Assembly (NCBI RefSeq): GCF_002998295.1
Contig: NZ_CP027226.1
Location: 1,604,001 to 1,668,000 of the forward strand
DNA length: 64,000 nucleotides
Direction of reading: 5' to 3'
Source of the DNA: Fastidiosipila sanguinis
GTDB lineage: Bacteria; Bacillota; Clostridia; Saccharofermentanales; Fastidiosipilaceae
The notes under the pieces are model-generated. The model did not search any database. It saw only the letters and a list, made by a program, of their open reading frames with translations, and was not told where the DNA came from. Both the position numbers and the translations under genes were made by a program. Shown in pieces: positions 1 to 9,926 of the stretch. Numbering within the stretch: position 1 is the stretch's first letter; every line of letters starts with the position of its first letter.

Positions 1-2
1 GA

Positions 3-80
3 CCAATAAGCTTAGTGAGCCTAATAAACTTATATAAGCTTAATAAACGTAAATTACAGCCAAATCATTATGAGCAATAG
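3..80 (+). CDS. possible C-terminal tail of an upstream gene (partial)
   Basis: One frame is open from the window edge to a TAG at 78-80 and overlaps the DUF58 start codon at 70 by 11 bases. The 25 visible residues end in ...LQPNHYEQ and have no recognisable motif. In many bacteria a MoxR-type AAA ATPase gene precedes DUF58 and transglutaminase genes, so this could be its tail. That is inference from gene order only. The weak ribosome site of the next gene fits translational coupling to such an upstream gene. Confidence 0.3.
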   Translation, partial: PISLVSLINLYKLNKRKLQPNHYEQ

Positions 81-1440
81 ATTTTTTTCATATTTATTAT
101 TAATACTTTTAACTTATGCCCTGTATAGTTATAACTCCTATCAGGCTCTGTTATACCTGCTCATTTTACTAATTGCTTTGCCACTATCATCCTTTATACT
201 ACTGTTAATTGGACGTTACTTTGTGAAAGTAAATCTAGTTAGTGATAAATCTCGTGTTTATCGTACTGAGAGTTTTGATATTACTCTAGAAGTAGAAAAC
301 AAAAGTCCTTTCTACTTCCCTCTCATGAAGTTAGAATTCAACTTGCCTCGTAATGATAAAGTTTTAAAGTTGGAAAAAAATACATCTAAGAAATTTTCTT
401 CTTTATATAATTTCAGACTTTATAGAAAACCTCATTTTGTAAGCTCTAACAAGCTAATTTCTTTAGCCTTACCACAAAATGCTTTAATAACTCACAAAAT
501 ATCTCTAAAAGCTAAACATAAAGGTAGTTACAAGGTTGGAACTGACTCAATAGTGGTACAAGATTTATTTAGCTTCTTCTATTTGCCATTACCAAAAAGA
601 AGCATTTATGATAGAAAAACACATAAATATACTTCCGTTGTTAATTTGGAAGTATTACCAAATCCTAAACTTTGGAAACTTAGCGAATTTGGTACACTAA
701 TGAATCCTGAGCAAGTTTTAATCAGCAATAATAATAAGAAAGTCAGCAACGAAGTTGACACCATTGCTAAGGTTAGAACTTACCAACAGGGCGATAGAAT
801 GAAACAGATCCACTGGAAATTAAGTGCTCGCAATAATGAGTGGTTGACTAGAGAGTTTGAAGATCCTCGTCAAGGCGGTATCCTCTTCATTCTAGATCCA
901 AAAATCCCTGATTCATGTGTTGACCCATATAATTATTCTAATCATGCTACAGAAATAATTGCTGCTAGCATGCGTCATTTCTCCAGAACTGAAGGTCCAC
1001 TCAATCTACTACTAGACGAGACCGCTTATTCTGCTTTGGGAGAAGGTTTAGAGCCAATTAAATTCTACGAGGAATTAATGTATTGGAAAGGCCAGATTAA
1101 AAAAGGTGATCCAAGACTTAAAAACAAAGATTTCCAAGTGGCATGTAATGTAGTTGAAAATCGCTCTAGCCTGACAGAAATGATGGACAAAGGTCTACAA
1201 AACAAGGTTTATCGAGCTGTCGTTGTATGTACTGCACGACTTCACGATAAATTAATCAACGAGTTATTACAAGTGCAAGAATCTGGATCTCAAGTAATTT
1301 TGCTATTTATGCACAACGAAAACCAAGAAGACCTGGATAATACTCTTAAAAAATTACTCAGATCTAAAGTTAAACTTATTACCAACAAGGTTTCTTCACT
1401 TGAAGCCTACCATGAAATTGAGACAAAGGAGGATAAGTAA
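70..1440 (+). CDS. DUF58 domain-containing protein
   Basis: 456 residues. Two hydrophobic segments lie near the N-terminus (about residues 6-50). A beta-rich region follows, then the DUF58 hallmark around residues 235-265 (YQQGDRMKQIHWKLSAR, then LTREFEDPRQGG). The C-terminal part resembles a von Willebrand A-like fold and has no clear MIDAS motif. DUF58 proteins usually sit beside MoxR ATPases and membrane transglutaminases and are thought to act with them in envelope processes; their biochemical role is unknown. There is no good Shine-Dalgarno before the ATG, and it overlaps an open upstream frame, so coupling is likely. The stop codon abuts the start of the transglutaminase gene, so the two form an operon. 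Confidence 0.9.
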   Translation: MSNRFFSYLLLILLTYALYSYNSYQALLYLLILLIALPLSSFILLLIGRYFVKVNLVSDKSRVYRTESFDITLEVENKSPFYFPLMKLEFNLPRNDKVLKLEKNTSKKFSSLYNFRLYRKPHFVSSNKLISLALPQNALITHKISLKAKHKGSYKVGTDSIVVQDLFSFFYLPLPKRSIYDRKTHKYTSVVNLEVLPNPKLWKLSEFGTLMNPEQVLISNNNKKVSNEVDTIAKVRTYQQGDRMKQIHWKLSARNNEWLTREFEDPRQGGILFILDPKIPDSCVDPYNYSNHATEIIAASMRHFSRTEGPLNLLLDETAYSALGEGLEPIKFYEELMYWKGQIKKGDPRLKNKDFQVACNVVENRSSLTEMMDKGLQNKVYRAVVVCTARLHDKLINELLQVQESGSQVILLFMHNENQEDLDNTLKKLLRSKVKLITNKVSSLEAYHEIETKEDK

Positions 1441-4032
1441 ATGAGTAATACTACTAGCTCTAACGTAGATAAAGAATTGACTAGAAATATTGCTGGCAAT
1501 AAGCTCAAAAAAGAGTTTATTCTCGCTTCCTTAAGCTTTATATTTGCTTTATTCTCCAATATGTTACTCGTGCATATTACCAACTTCCCTATTTCATGGC
1601 TAGGTGGGTTAATTTTCACATTAGGTTTAACTTTGATATTTACTTTACTATTTTACAACTGGAAAACTAGTGCAGGCTTTTTGGGTGTATTGCTAATCTT
1701 ATCACTTGCTCTTCTTATTCCTAGTTTCAGAGGGTTTGTTGGTAACAGTTTGCAAGCATTTGATGGCGTTTTCAAAGACTCGGCCAATTTATTAGGAAAA
1801 TTCTTTGCTGAAGGATTTACTTTCTTCAACGGTAATTTTACAGATGCTGATGCAAAAGCTTATACATTCTTAGGCTTCTCTACTTTATTTATAAATACTA
1901 TTCTGTCCACCCTACTTATTCAGAAAATATCCACACACTGGTATCCTTGGATTTATACAGTCCTTATTTTAACTCTCGGTATACACCTAAACATTGGTGG
2001 GTTATTTATATATATAGTCCCATTGCTAGCTGTATCAGTTATCATGACGTTAATGAGTTCTGCGTATTTACATAATTTATTCCAAACAGCATCTGCTAAG
2101 TCTACTAATAAACATCTAGAAAAAGTCGGAATTCATTTGATCTTTATTGTAATAATTTCTATTACTTTATCCGCTATTTTTGGAAAGAGTGCTGATTATA
2201 ATAAAATTTACTCTCCTTTCTGGCAAGGTATTGTTGATGATGTTATGACTATTTTCCCTAAATCCTTCCAGAATGAGCTCAGTGTTAATTCGTACTCTAT
2301 TGGTCAAGATGGTTTTTATCCATTGACTGAGAGATTAGGTGGATCAGTTGAATTAAAAGATCAAAAAATTGCTGAAATTACAGGTACAGCTCCACAACTT
2401 CTGAAAGTGCAAAGTTCAGATTTTTATAATGGTCTGTCCTGGTTTAGAACAGTTAATAACCCCAACTATAGATATGATTCTCCTTTTAATAGAGGTTCTG
2501 AAATTGATGTATTTAATGAGCCTGCTAATAAAGACTTTTTCAAACACTTGAATGGAACTGGAGAAAATGAAGTTTTCAAAAATTATTCCTACAAATTAAA
2601 ACCTTTACGTCAAGGTACTCAAATTTTATTTTTAAGTGGAACCCCTACTCACCTAGAATCTAGCCGAGATGAGGCCTTACTATTCTACTTCAACCAAGCT
2701 GGAATGATTTATGCAAAAGAATCTTTCAACAATGAACATTTTTACGGTGTTTCTACATACAATATTGATGCTAATAGTCTTGGTTTTAATGCCTATGAAC
2801 CTAACATGAGTAGATTATCCGAACTCGACTCAGCTGCCAAACAATTTGCTGCTGAAAATAAAACTCTAAGCAATCAAAAAAATGCTTACCAAAATTATTT
2901 ACAAGTACCAGATTCCCCTCTTTACCAAGCAGGTGGAACAATTTATGAACTAGCTAAAAGTATTGCTTCTGAAAATACGGGACTATATACAACTGCACAA
3001 GCTTTATTAACTTACTTTGTAAATAACCCTGAGTTTTCTTATACTTTGGATGTCGAAACTCCACCAGATAATGTAGACTTTTTGGATTATTTCTTGAATA
3101 CCAAAGTAGGCTATTGTACTTATTATGCTACTGCTATGACAATGATGGCAAGATTAAATGGTATTCCTGCTAGATACGTCGAAGGTTATACCCTGAGAGA
3201 TTTGAATAAAAGCAATGGTGGAAATGCTGGAGCAAGTTCTTTCTTAAACTCAAAATATGCACATGCCTGGACTGAAGTGTATTTGAATGGTCTCGGTTGG
3301 GTTGCATTGGATCCTACTCCTGGATATAGCGACAATTCTGATCAGGATGTTATTGAACCTACACCTACTCCAAGCCCAACACCTGAGCCAACAACAACTC
3401 CAAGTACTGAGGCAACAACCGAAAACAACGAAAGCACTACAACTCCAAGTTCAAGTAGCTCTAATACTACAAGTACGACAACTGATTCTGAACAAAATCA
3501 GGAAAATTCAAGAGTTGATCTCAAAGCTCTTTGGTCTACCCTGCTAATAATTCTTGGTATAGCTCTGCTATTACTGCTTGCCTATTTGTATTACAGGTAT
3601 AGATTGAGATTTATAAATAATATTCATAACTTAGATATCATGAAAACTAAATTTAATGATAGAAAAGCTCATGCAAATTACTATTGGGATGAATTATTGA
3701 ATTTACATGGTATTTTGAGTAAGTTTAGTTTAGATGAAACTATGACTGAATTAGATCTTGCACAGTTGTTAGAGAATACTGAAACTGAGTACTTAAATAG
3801 TAAACAAGATAAATCTGTTGGTAATAAGTTTAAATCAAGAGTTAATTGGCAAGAGCTTGCAAATATCATTGTAGAAAACAAATATAGCCGCAACGGTATT
3901 TCTGATGAGAAGTTGCAAGTACTAGCACATGAATTTGATGTATTAGAAGCCTTTGTCCAAGAAGAATTAGGTAATTTAAATTACACCTTTAAACGTATTC
4001 TTCCACCAGAACAAGGTAAAATTAATAGATAA
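1441..4032 (+). CDS. membrane-anchored transglutaminase-like (TGc) protein
   Basis: 863 residues. The N-terminal quarter holds about six hydrophobic segments (residues ~25-265). A long extracytoplasmic region follows and contains the transglutaminase-like core with a Cys-His-Asp triad: Cys in VGYCTYYATAM near residue 558, His in YAHAWTEVYL near 607 and Asp in WVALDPTPGY near 622. A Thr/Ser/Pro-rich linker (~640-700) leads to a last membrane segment (~700-722) and a cytoplasmic tail like DUF4129. The start follows GGAGG eight bases upstream and directly abuts the DUF58 stop. Family members are predicted peptidases or cross-linking enzymes at the cell surface; the substrate cannot be read from sequence. 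The domain assignment is firm, the function is not. Confidence 0.9.
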   Translation: MSNTTSSNVDKELTRNIAGNKLKKEFILASLSFIFALFSNMLLVHITNFPISWLGGLIFTLGLTLIFTLLFYNWKTSAGFLGVLLILSLALLIPSFRGFVGNSLQAFDGVFKDSANLLGKFFAEGFTFFNGNFTDADAKAYTFLGFSTLFINTILSTLLIQKISTHWYPWIYTVLILTLGIHLNIGGLFIYIVPLLAVSVIMTLMSSAYLHNLFQTASAKSTNKHLEKVGIHLIFIVIISITLSAIFGKSADYNKIYSPFWQGIVDDVMTIFPKSFQNELSVNSYSIGQDGFYPLTERLGGSVELKDQKIAEITGTAPQLLKVQSSDFYNGLSWFRTVNNPNYRYDSPFNRGSEIDVFNEPANKDFFKHLNGTGENEVFKNYSYKLKPLRQGTQILFLSGTPTHLESSRDEALLFYFNQAGMIYAKESFNNEHFYGVSTYNIDANSLGFNAYEPNMSRLSELDSAAKQFAAENKTLSNQKNAYQNYLQVPDSPLYQAGGTIYELAKSIASENTGLYTTAQALLTYFVNNPEFSYTLDVETPPDNVDFLDYFLNTKVGYCTYYATAMTMMARLNGIPARYVEGYTLRDLNKSNGGNAGASSFLNSKYAHAWTEVYLNGLGWVALDPTPGYSDNSDQDVIEPTPTPSPTPEPTTTPSTEATTENNESTTTPSSSSSNTTSTTTDSEQNQENSRVDLKALWSTLLIILGIALLLLLAYLYYRYRLRFINNIHNLDIMKTKFNDRKAHANYYWDELLNLHGILSKFSLDETMTELDLAQLLENTETEYLNSKQDKSVGNKFKSRVNWQELANIIVENKYSRNGISDEKLQVLAHEFDVLEAFVQEELGNLNYTFKRILPPEQGKINR

Positions 4033-4090
4033 GAAAAGTAAAAATAAGTATCTAAAAGTGTTTGCTTGTATTTTTATGGCTTAAACTTAA

Positions 4091-5638
4091 TTAATAAATA
4101 CCATTAAATTTATAATATAAATCTCTAGCAAAACTATCTGTCATACCACAGATATAATCATTTACCAATAGTAAACGTCTATACAGCTTCTCCCCTTCGC
4201 TTTTGCCTTCTGCTTCACGTTTATAGGCTAGTCTATAGTTATCTGAAATTAAGGCTATTAGTCTTTTTTCAACTGGATTTTGTTCTATTTCTGTATCAAA
4301 ATGTATAGCTGCAGGTACAAATTTGTCTAATAATCCTGTAATTATGGCATCTGCAGCTACCTCTAATTCAACAATTGATTGACTAGAAAATACATAGTCA
4401 TACGCAAGATCTCCGAGAACGTTTAGTATTAGCCCAGCTAAGTTATTATGGAACAAATCATATTTATAGTCCCCACTCATTATTAATTGATAATTATCTA
4501 CAAATGTCTGACCAATTGATTCAATCAATATTTTTTGTATATATATCAACCAATTTTGGATTGCATATAATGATGATTTTTCTTCGTGATTCTTCTTCGC
4601 ATCTTCTAAACACTCGTCTAACTTATTAACTGCTTTTGTATAGGTTGCAATTATATTTTCTTCGTATTCCCCTATCCTGCTTGATTTTGTTAGATAGTTT
4701 TTCAAATCAGAATAAGATATTTTGCCTTTTCTAGATGCATCTTCAATATCTGCTGTTCTATAGGAAATATCATCTGCCGCTTCTAATAAGTATGTTAGTG
4801 GATGTCTTACAGCGACAGAATTTCTTAATTCTGGTGCGAAACTTAATTGCTTCATACTCTCATTTACCTTGCTTGAATCTTCCAATAAATTGTCAATCTT
4901 ATCATTTTCATCGAAATTATTAATAAAAGTATTTGTATCTGTAGTTATTGCTTTAAATAAATCTCTTTCAGCCCAGAAATATCCCAATTTATGGTATCTT
5001 ACATCATCTATGTCTGGATTAACTAACAATGAGTTAACTGGATATTTAATTAAGGTATTAAGTAATCCATAAGTTAAGTTCATTCCATGTTCATCTTTTA
5101 AATAATGAAGCTTAGATAAAAGTCTCAACACTTGAGCATTTCCTTCAAAATTCAATAAATCTTCTTCCATTTGTTTATTTAGATAAGATTTCAAAGGTTT
5201 ATCCTTGAAAGTTAATCTTTCAAGAGCAGTCTTATAATAATTTCTAATTGTTGTTTCACCATAATGTCCAAAAGGTGGGTTACCAATATCATGCAATAAT
5301 CCTGCACAGGATAAAAGATCACCAATCTCTTTACTTTGTTGGTAATTAGGAATATTTTCATACTCACTGTTTGCCAACATATTGGTAACTTGACTACCAA
5401 GTGATCTTGCAACCGAAGATACTTCTAATGAGTGTGTTAATCTAGTTCTAACAAAGTCACTTTGATCTAAAGGAAAAACTTGTGTCTTATCTTGTAGTCT
5501 TCTAAAAGAAGCACTTAGAATTATACGATGGTAATCTTTTTCAAATGCATTTCTTCCATCATTTTTACTTGCTTTAGCAGATGATGCTCTACTGCGATTT
5601 GTGCTTAGTAATTCATTCCAGGTTAATTCTTTTTTCAT
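4091..5638 (-). CDS. dgt: deoxyguanosinetriphosphate triphosphohydrolase-like protein (dGTPase)
   Basis: 515 residues from the chosen ATG, which has AAAGGAG nine bases upstream. An in-frame ATG 15 codons earlier lacks a ribosome site. HD-domain metal ligands are visible: His in LTHSLEVSSVARSLG, the HD pair in LLHDIGNPPFGHYGE, and the later Asp in EAADDISYRTADIEDA. Family enzymes hydrolyse dGTP, or other dNTPs, to the deoxynucleoside and triphosphate, so they trim dNTP pools. The gene is divergent from dnaA and shares with it a 219-base spacer carrying three GTTGGYAA motifs. A joint control of dNTP degradation and initiation is possible but not shown. Confidence 0.9.
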   Translation of the reverse strand: MKKELTWNELLSTNRSRASSAKASKNDGRNAFEKDYHRIILSASFRRLQDKTQVFPLDQSDFVRTRLTHSLEVSSVARSLGSQVTNMLANSEYENIPNYQQSKEIGDLLSCAGLLHDIGNPPFGHYGETTIRNYYKTALERLTFKDKPLKSYLNKQMEEDLLNFEGNAQVLRLLSKLHYLKDEHGMNLTYGLLNTLIKYPVNSLLVNPDIDDVRYHKLGYFWAERDLFKAITTDTNTFINNFDENDKIDNLLEDSSKVNESMKQLSFAPELRNSVAVRHPLTYLLEAADDISYRTADIEDASRKGKISYSDLKNYLTKSSRIGEYEENIIATYTKAVNKLDECLEDAKKNHEEKSSLYAIQNWLIYIQKILIESIGQTFVDNYQLIMSGDYKYDLFHNNLAGLILNVLGDLAYDYVFSSQSIVELEVAADAIITGLLDKFVPAAIHFDTEIEQNPVEKRLIALISDNYRLAYKREAEGKSEGEKLYRRLLLVNDYICGMTDSFARDLYYKFNGIY

Positions 5639-5712
5639 AGTATTAACTCCTTTGCATTTGATACTTAATATAATACTATACATTGGCTTTAGTTTTACTT
5701 GTTTATTTTAAT

Positions 5713-5752
5713 GTTGGTAATTACCATTTTAGTTGGCAATATTGTTACCAAT
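5713..5752. promoter_or_regulatory. cluster of three GTTGGYAA motifs between dgt and dnaA
   Basis: GTTGGTAA at 5713-5720, GTTGGCAA at 5732-5739, and the inverted TTACCAA at 5745-5751. The last two form an inverted repeat with a five-base spacer. The first is followed by TTACCA, making a short palindrome. The cluster lies about 45-85 bases upstream of the putative dnaA -10 element. The same octamer recurs upstream of the DUF536-like gene at 13.9-14.05 kb. It is probably a protein binding site; the binder is inferred, not known. Confidence 0.5.
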
Positions 5753-5791
5753 ATATTTAAAACAGTAAAAAAGGATAAAAATTTTAATATC

Positions 5792-5800
5792 TGATACAAT
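5792..5800 (+). promoter_or_regulatory. candidate extended -10 promoter of dnaA
   Basis: TGATACAAT fits an extended -10 element (TG-N-TACAAT) 58 bases before the dnaA start. The -35 region is poor, which is usual for extended -10 promoters. No other good promoter was seen in this spacer. Confidence 0.4.
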
Positions 5801-5857
5801 AAAGTACACATTAAATTTATTTAGATAAATTTTTGGGATACTGGGAGACATTATAAG

Positions 5858-7240
5858 ATGGGAATAAATGACGAAATTACTAATAAAATTGAGATAATTT
5901 GGAAGAAAGCATTAGACTTATTAGAGGATGAAGTTTCTGAAATTTCTTTTACAACTTGGCTTGAACCTCTAGAAGCTATACTTGCTAGTGATTCTAAATT
6001 TTTCTTAATGGCACCTAACGATTTCCACATTAGTTATTGTGAGAAATTTTCACCATTAATTGAGAATACATTAAACATAATTACTTCAAGGAAATTTGAA
6101 GTTGAATTCGTATTGAATAAAGAAGAGGCCCTTAGTAATTTAGAAGCTAAGTCATTCTCTGGTGAACCTTTAATTAAATATGAAACTGAATCCCAAAAAC
6201 AAGCTCACAGTAACTCAGGAAAGCTTAATCCTAACTTTACCTTTGATAATTTTATTGTTGGTAACGGAAATAGATTTGCTCATGCAGCTTGTGTTGCCTT
6301 GGCACAAAATCCCCAAGCAAACACCTTCAATCCAATATTCTTATATGGAGGATCTGGATTAGGTAAAACTCACTTGATGCATGCCATTGGTAACTATATC
6401 AACCAAAATTTCCCTGATCAAAAAATTCTTTACGTACAGACAGAACAGTTTGTAAACGAGTTCATTTATACAATTCAGGTCAATAACTATGATGTTTTCC
6501 GCAATAAATATAGAAACTGTGACATTCTATTAATTGATGATATTCAATTTATTGCTGGTAAAGAAAGAATGCAGGAAGAGTTTTTCCATACATTTAATGC
6601 TTTATATGAATCAGGAAGCAATATTGTTATTACCTGTGATAAACCACCTCAAAGTCTATTAACTCTAGAAGAGAGACTAAGAACAAGGTTTTCATCTGGT
6701 TTAATTGTAGATATTCAAGCTCCTGATTATGAAACTAGAGTGGCAATTCTAAGACATAACGCAAAAATTAATAGACACAATATTAGTGATGATGTCGTTG
6801 AATATATTGCAAGTAATATTACATCTAATATTAGAGAGTTAGAGGGTGCTTACAATACAGTTATGGCATACTCCTTGCTCGCAGGTACTATTGATGTAGA
6901 AACTGCCAAGGATGCTCTAAAAGATATAATTCAACCAAAAACTATTAAACAAGTTACTCCTGAAATGATAATTGATATGGTTGTTTCATATTTTAATATT
7001 AGTAAAAGAGACCTTCTATCAAGTAAAAGATCTAAGAATGTAACTGAGCCACGTCAAATAGCTATGTATTTGTGCCGTGAAGTCCTCAATTTGCCTTTTA
7101 AAAAGATTGGTGAGGAGTTTGGTGGAAAAGATCACACAACAGTTATGCACGCTTGTACAAAGATTGAGAGCGTTATAAAGGATAATGATCCTTTAGTAGA
7201 TGATATTGAAAATATACGTAAAAGAATTGATATAAACTAA
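5858..7240 (+). CDS. dnaA: chromosomal replication initiator protein DnaA
   Basis: 460 residues, normal length. The N-terminal domain I begins at residue 1 (IWKKALDLLEDEV...FTTWL). The AAA+ core has Walker A GGSGLGKTH near residue 163 and Walker B ILLIDDIQF near 224. The C-terminal domain IV carries the DnaA signature GGKDHTTVMHACTKI near 421, which reads the DnaA box. It binds oriC as an ATP-loaded filament and melts it. It is followed at once by a spacer with DnaA-box-like 9-mers and then dnaN. The start was chosen for the conserved N-terminus and a GGGAGA ribosome site about 12 bases upstream. Confidence 0.98.
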   Translation: MGINDEITNKIEIIWKKALDLLEDEVSEISFTTWLEPLEAILASDSKFFLMAPNDFHISYCEKFSPLIENTLNIITSRKFEVEFVLNKEEALSNLEAKSFSGEPLIKYETESQKQAHSNSGKLNPNFTFDNFIVGNGNRFAHAACVALAQNPQANTFNPIFLYGGSGLGKTHLMHAIGNYINQNFPDQKILYVQTEQFVNEFIYTIQVNNYDVFRNKYRNCDILLIDDIQFIAGKERMQEEFFHTFNALYESGSNIVITCDKPPQSLLTLEERLRTRFSSGLIVDIQAPDYETRVAILRHNAKINRHNISDDVVEYIASNITSNIRELEGAYNTVMAYSLLAGTIDVETAKDALKDIIQPKTIKQVTPEMIIDMVVSYFNISKRDLLSSKRSKNVTEPRQIAMYLCREVLNLPFKKIGEEFGGKDHTTVMHACTKIESVIKDNDPLVDDIENIRKRIDIN

Positions 7241-7598
7241 AATTTTTGGTTAAACACATTTTTATGTGTATATGTTGAAAAGTTATTGTGGATTAAAGTG
7301 TATAAAAAGAGGATTTTTATAATTCACAAAATTCTCCACTTTAGTTCACAAAATTATTAACAAGTTATTAAGATAAAAAATTTACTCTAAAGCATTATTG
7401 TTACTATTTGTTGAGAAGTTTTCCATATTTTCCACAGAGCATAATAAGAAGAGTGATAAAATAACTATAAATAACACTTTTATTTTTTAAGCAAAACTTT
7501 ATCAATTTACTACTTATATCTGATAAAGTATAATTATATAAACTTACTTAAATAATTATAAAACTTAATTAGTGTATGAATTAAGAGAGGAAGTCATA
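7241..7598. other. probable replication origin (oriC), dnaA-dnaN spacer
   Basis: A very AT-rich spacer between dnaA and dnaN. DnaA-box-like 9-mers (consensus TTATCCACA) include TGTGGATTA at 7287-7295 (8 of 9, reverse orientation) and TTTTCCACA at 7428-7436 (8 of 9). Weaker ones are TAATTCACA at 7320-7328 (7 of 9) and TTTTCCATA near 7418. The stretch 7441-7570 is almost pure A/T and would serve as the unwinding element. Position and composition match origins in Bacillota. The exact boundaries and strand opening site cannot be set by eye. Confidence 0.75.
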
Positions 7599-8702
7599 AT
7601 GAAAATTGTTTGTTCAAAAAGTCAGTTAGATATGGCTATAAACCATGTTCAAAAAGCAGTTTCTGTAAGATCTACATTATCACTATTAGATAGTATATTG
7701 TTCGTTGCAAAAGATAATGAAGTTCATTTAACAGGATACGACCTAGAAACAGGAATTGAAGTTAGGTTTGAAGCTGATGTAATTCAAGAAGGAGAAATTT
7801 TACTAAATGCTAAGATGATTGCAGAAATCGTCAAGAAACTTCCTGATGAGACAATCAGTATTAGTTCAGATTCTCAATTTACAACTATTATTAGTTCTGG
7901 TAATTCTCAGTTTAATGTTAAAGGTTTAGATGCTAGTGATTATCCACAACTACCAGAAATTGATGCAAATGAGAAATTAACAATTCCTCAAAGTATGTTT
8001 AAAGAAATGATTAGCCAAACTATTTTTGCTGTTTCAACAGATGAATCTAGACCAGCTTTTAATGGTGCCTTATTAAATAGTAATAGTAACGTGGTTGAAT
8101 TGGTTGCAATCGATGGTTTTAGGTTGGCAGTTAGAGTTGAAGAATTAGATTATGATATTCCAGATGTTAAGATTTTAATTCCAGGTAAAGCTCTAAAAAA
8201 TATCCAATCAATTTTAGGTGATAATGGTGATTTAGAACTTTATACAACACAAAATCATATTAAAGTAAATGTTGGTGAAGTTACATTAATTTCAAGATTA
8301 ATTCAACAAGACTTTATGGATTACCATAAAATCTTACCAAATACATATTCAACAAGAATTGAAATTAATACTAAAGACTTCTACCATGCTGTTGAAAGAG
8401 CTGATTTGATATTACCAAACCAAGATAGAAGATATCCAATGAGTTTAAAATTCACAGGTTCACAAATAATGAACGTAACAGCTACTACTAACGTTGGTAA
8501 CATGGAAGATGGTGTTGAATTAAACTACTTTGACGGAGATGAGTTAGAAATTGATTTTAACCAAAGATATTTCTTAGACGCATTGAAAGTAATTAATGAT
8601 GAAAATGTCACAGTAGAATTTAATGGTCCTGTTGGTCCATGTATAATTCAACCAGTTGAAGGTAATTACTTTACATACTTAATTTTACCATTGCGTAGAT
8701 AA
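7599..8702 (+). CDS. dnaN: DNA polymerase III subunit beta (sliding clamp)
   Basis: 367 residues from the ATG with AGAGGAAG just upstream. An in-frame ATG nine codons earlier lacks this site. The start MKIVCSKSQLDMAINHVQKA and the C-terminal ending YLILPLRR are typical of the beta clamp. The clamp forms a ring dimer that holds replicative polymerase on DNA. It is the second gene of the origin cluster. The small S4-domain gene (yaaA) that often separates dnaN from recF is missing: only 18 bases lie between them. Confidence 0.98.
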   Translation: MKIVCSKSQLDMAINHVQKAVSVRSTLSLLDSILFVAKDNEVHLTGYDLETGIEVRFEADVIQEGEILLNAKMIAEIVKKLPDETISISSDSQFTTIISSGNSQFNVKGLDASDYPQLPEIDANEKLTIPQSMFKEMISQTIFAVSTDESRPAFNGALLNSNSNVVELVAIDGFRLAVRVEELDYDIPDVKILIPGKALKNIQSILGDNGDLELYTTQNHIKVNVGEVTLISRLIQQDFMDYHKILPNTYSTRIEINTKDFYHAVERADLILPNQDRRYPMSLKFTGSQIMNVTATTNVGNMEDGVELNYFDGDELEIDFNQRYFLDALKVINDENVTVEFNGPVGPCIIQPVEGNYFTYLILPLRR

Positions 8703-8720
8703 TAAGAGCTGTGCAAATTT

Positions 8721-9908
8721 ATGATTGTCAGCGAATTAACTTTACATAACTTTAGAAATTATAAAGATATTAATATTAAGCCGAATCCAGGTTTAAATGT
8801 TTTGTTCGGTCAAAATGGGCAGGGGAAAACTAATCTGGTGGAGGCTTTATATTTATGTGCTTGTGCCAGAAGCCATAGAACGGCTAAAGATATTGAATTA
8901 ATTAAACATAATTCTAATAATTACAAAATAGATTTAAAATATTATTCTTCAAAAAAAGGTGAGATTGATTATTCATTTGAGAGACACCTTGGATTATTTT
9001 ATGGAAAGAAAACTGGTAGCAGTAGTAATCAAAGAGTACTTTATAAAGATTATGTTCAATTAAATAAAACTGTTGATTTTGTTGGTAACTTTCATGCAGT
9101 TATGTTTGCACCAGAAGATTTAGAAATTGTTAAATCAGGTCCAGCTGTTAGAAGAAGATTTTTAGATTTATTATTATCTCAAATTAAAACTAGTTATTTT
9201 GTTGCGTTGCAAAATTATTTTAGAATTTTAAAACAACGAAACAACCTGTTGAAAAATTTCAGAGATGCAGAAAAATTTAAGCTAAACGAATTTGACTCAA
9301 TCCAATTAGATATTTGGGATGAAGAATTAATAAACGTTGCAGTTTATATTGTAAACGAGAGAATAAACGTATTGGCAAAAATAAGTGAATACGCAAGGAG
9401 TATTCATAAGCATATTTCAGATGGTAGAGAGTATATAAGTTTCAAATATATGAGCAATACTAAAATTCATGAGGATATGAATGAGACTGAGATGAAGGAA
9501 GCCTTTACCAATAGGTTGAAACAAAATAGATCGAGAGATATTGCATTAGGATCAACTTCATATGGTCCACATCGAGATGATTTTGATATATATATTAATG
9601 AATATAATGCTAGAAATTATGCTTCACAAGGACAACAGAGAACCATCGTGTTGGCACTCAAAATGGCTGAGTTGCAAATTATTGAAGATATTACCAATGA
9701 AGTACCAATACTTTTATTAGATGATGTTTTAAGTGAATTAGATCAAACTAGAAGAGAAAAATTAATAAATAGTTTAGAAAATACTCAAATTTTTATAACA
9801 ACAACAGATCCTGAACAACTTGATAAAAACTGGTTAAGTAATTCTAAAAAACATGGAATTTCTTACTTCAAAGTTGATTCTGCATCGGTGCAAGAGCTAT
9901 CTAATTAG
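8721..9908 (+). CDS. recF: DNA replication and repair protein RecF
   Basis: 395 residues. The SMC-like ATPase has Walker A GQNGQGKTN at residues 29-37, a signature-like YGPHRDDFD near 278 and Walker B ILLLDDVLSELD near residue 330. RecF loads RecA at gapped DNA with RecO and RecR and helps replication restart. It follows dnaN closely and is probably cotranscribed with it. Its ribosome site is weak, which fits translation coupled to dnaN. Assignment is firm from motifs and gene order. Confidence 0.97.
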   Translation: MIVSELTLHNFRNYKDINIKPNPGLNVLFGQNGQGKTNLVEALYLCACARSHRTAKDIELIKHNSNNYKIDLKYYSSKKGEIDYSFERHLGLFYGKKTGSSSNQRVLYKDYVQLNKTVDFVGNFHAVMFAPEDLEIVKSGPAVRRRFLDLLLSQIKTSYFVALQNYFRILKQRNNLLKNFRDAEKFKLNEFDSIQLDIWDEELINVAVYIVNERINVLAKISEYARSIHKHISDGREYISFKYMSNTKIHEDMNETEMKEAFTNRLKQNRSRDIALGSTSYGPHRDDFDIYINEYNARNYASQGQQRTIVLALKMAELQIIEDITNEVPILLLDDVLSELDQTRREKLINSLENTQIFITTTDPEQLDKNWLSNSKKHGISYFKVDSASVQELSN

Positions 9909-9926
9909 AAAGGGCTTTGTGTTATA

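Noticed and set aside
3287-3547. 86-codon frame overlapping the transglutaminase gene
   Set aside because: It is a shadow of the Thr/Pro linker in another frame and has no ribosome site.
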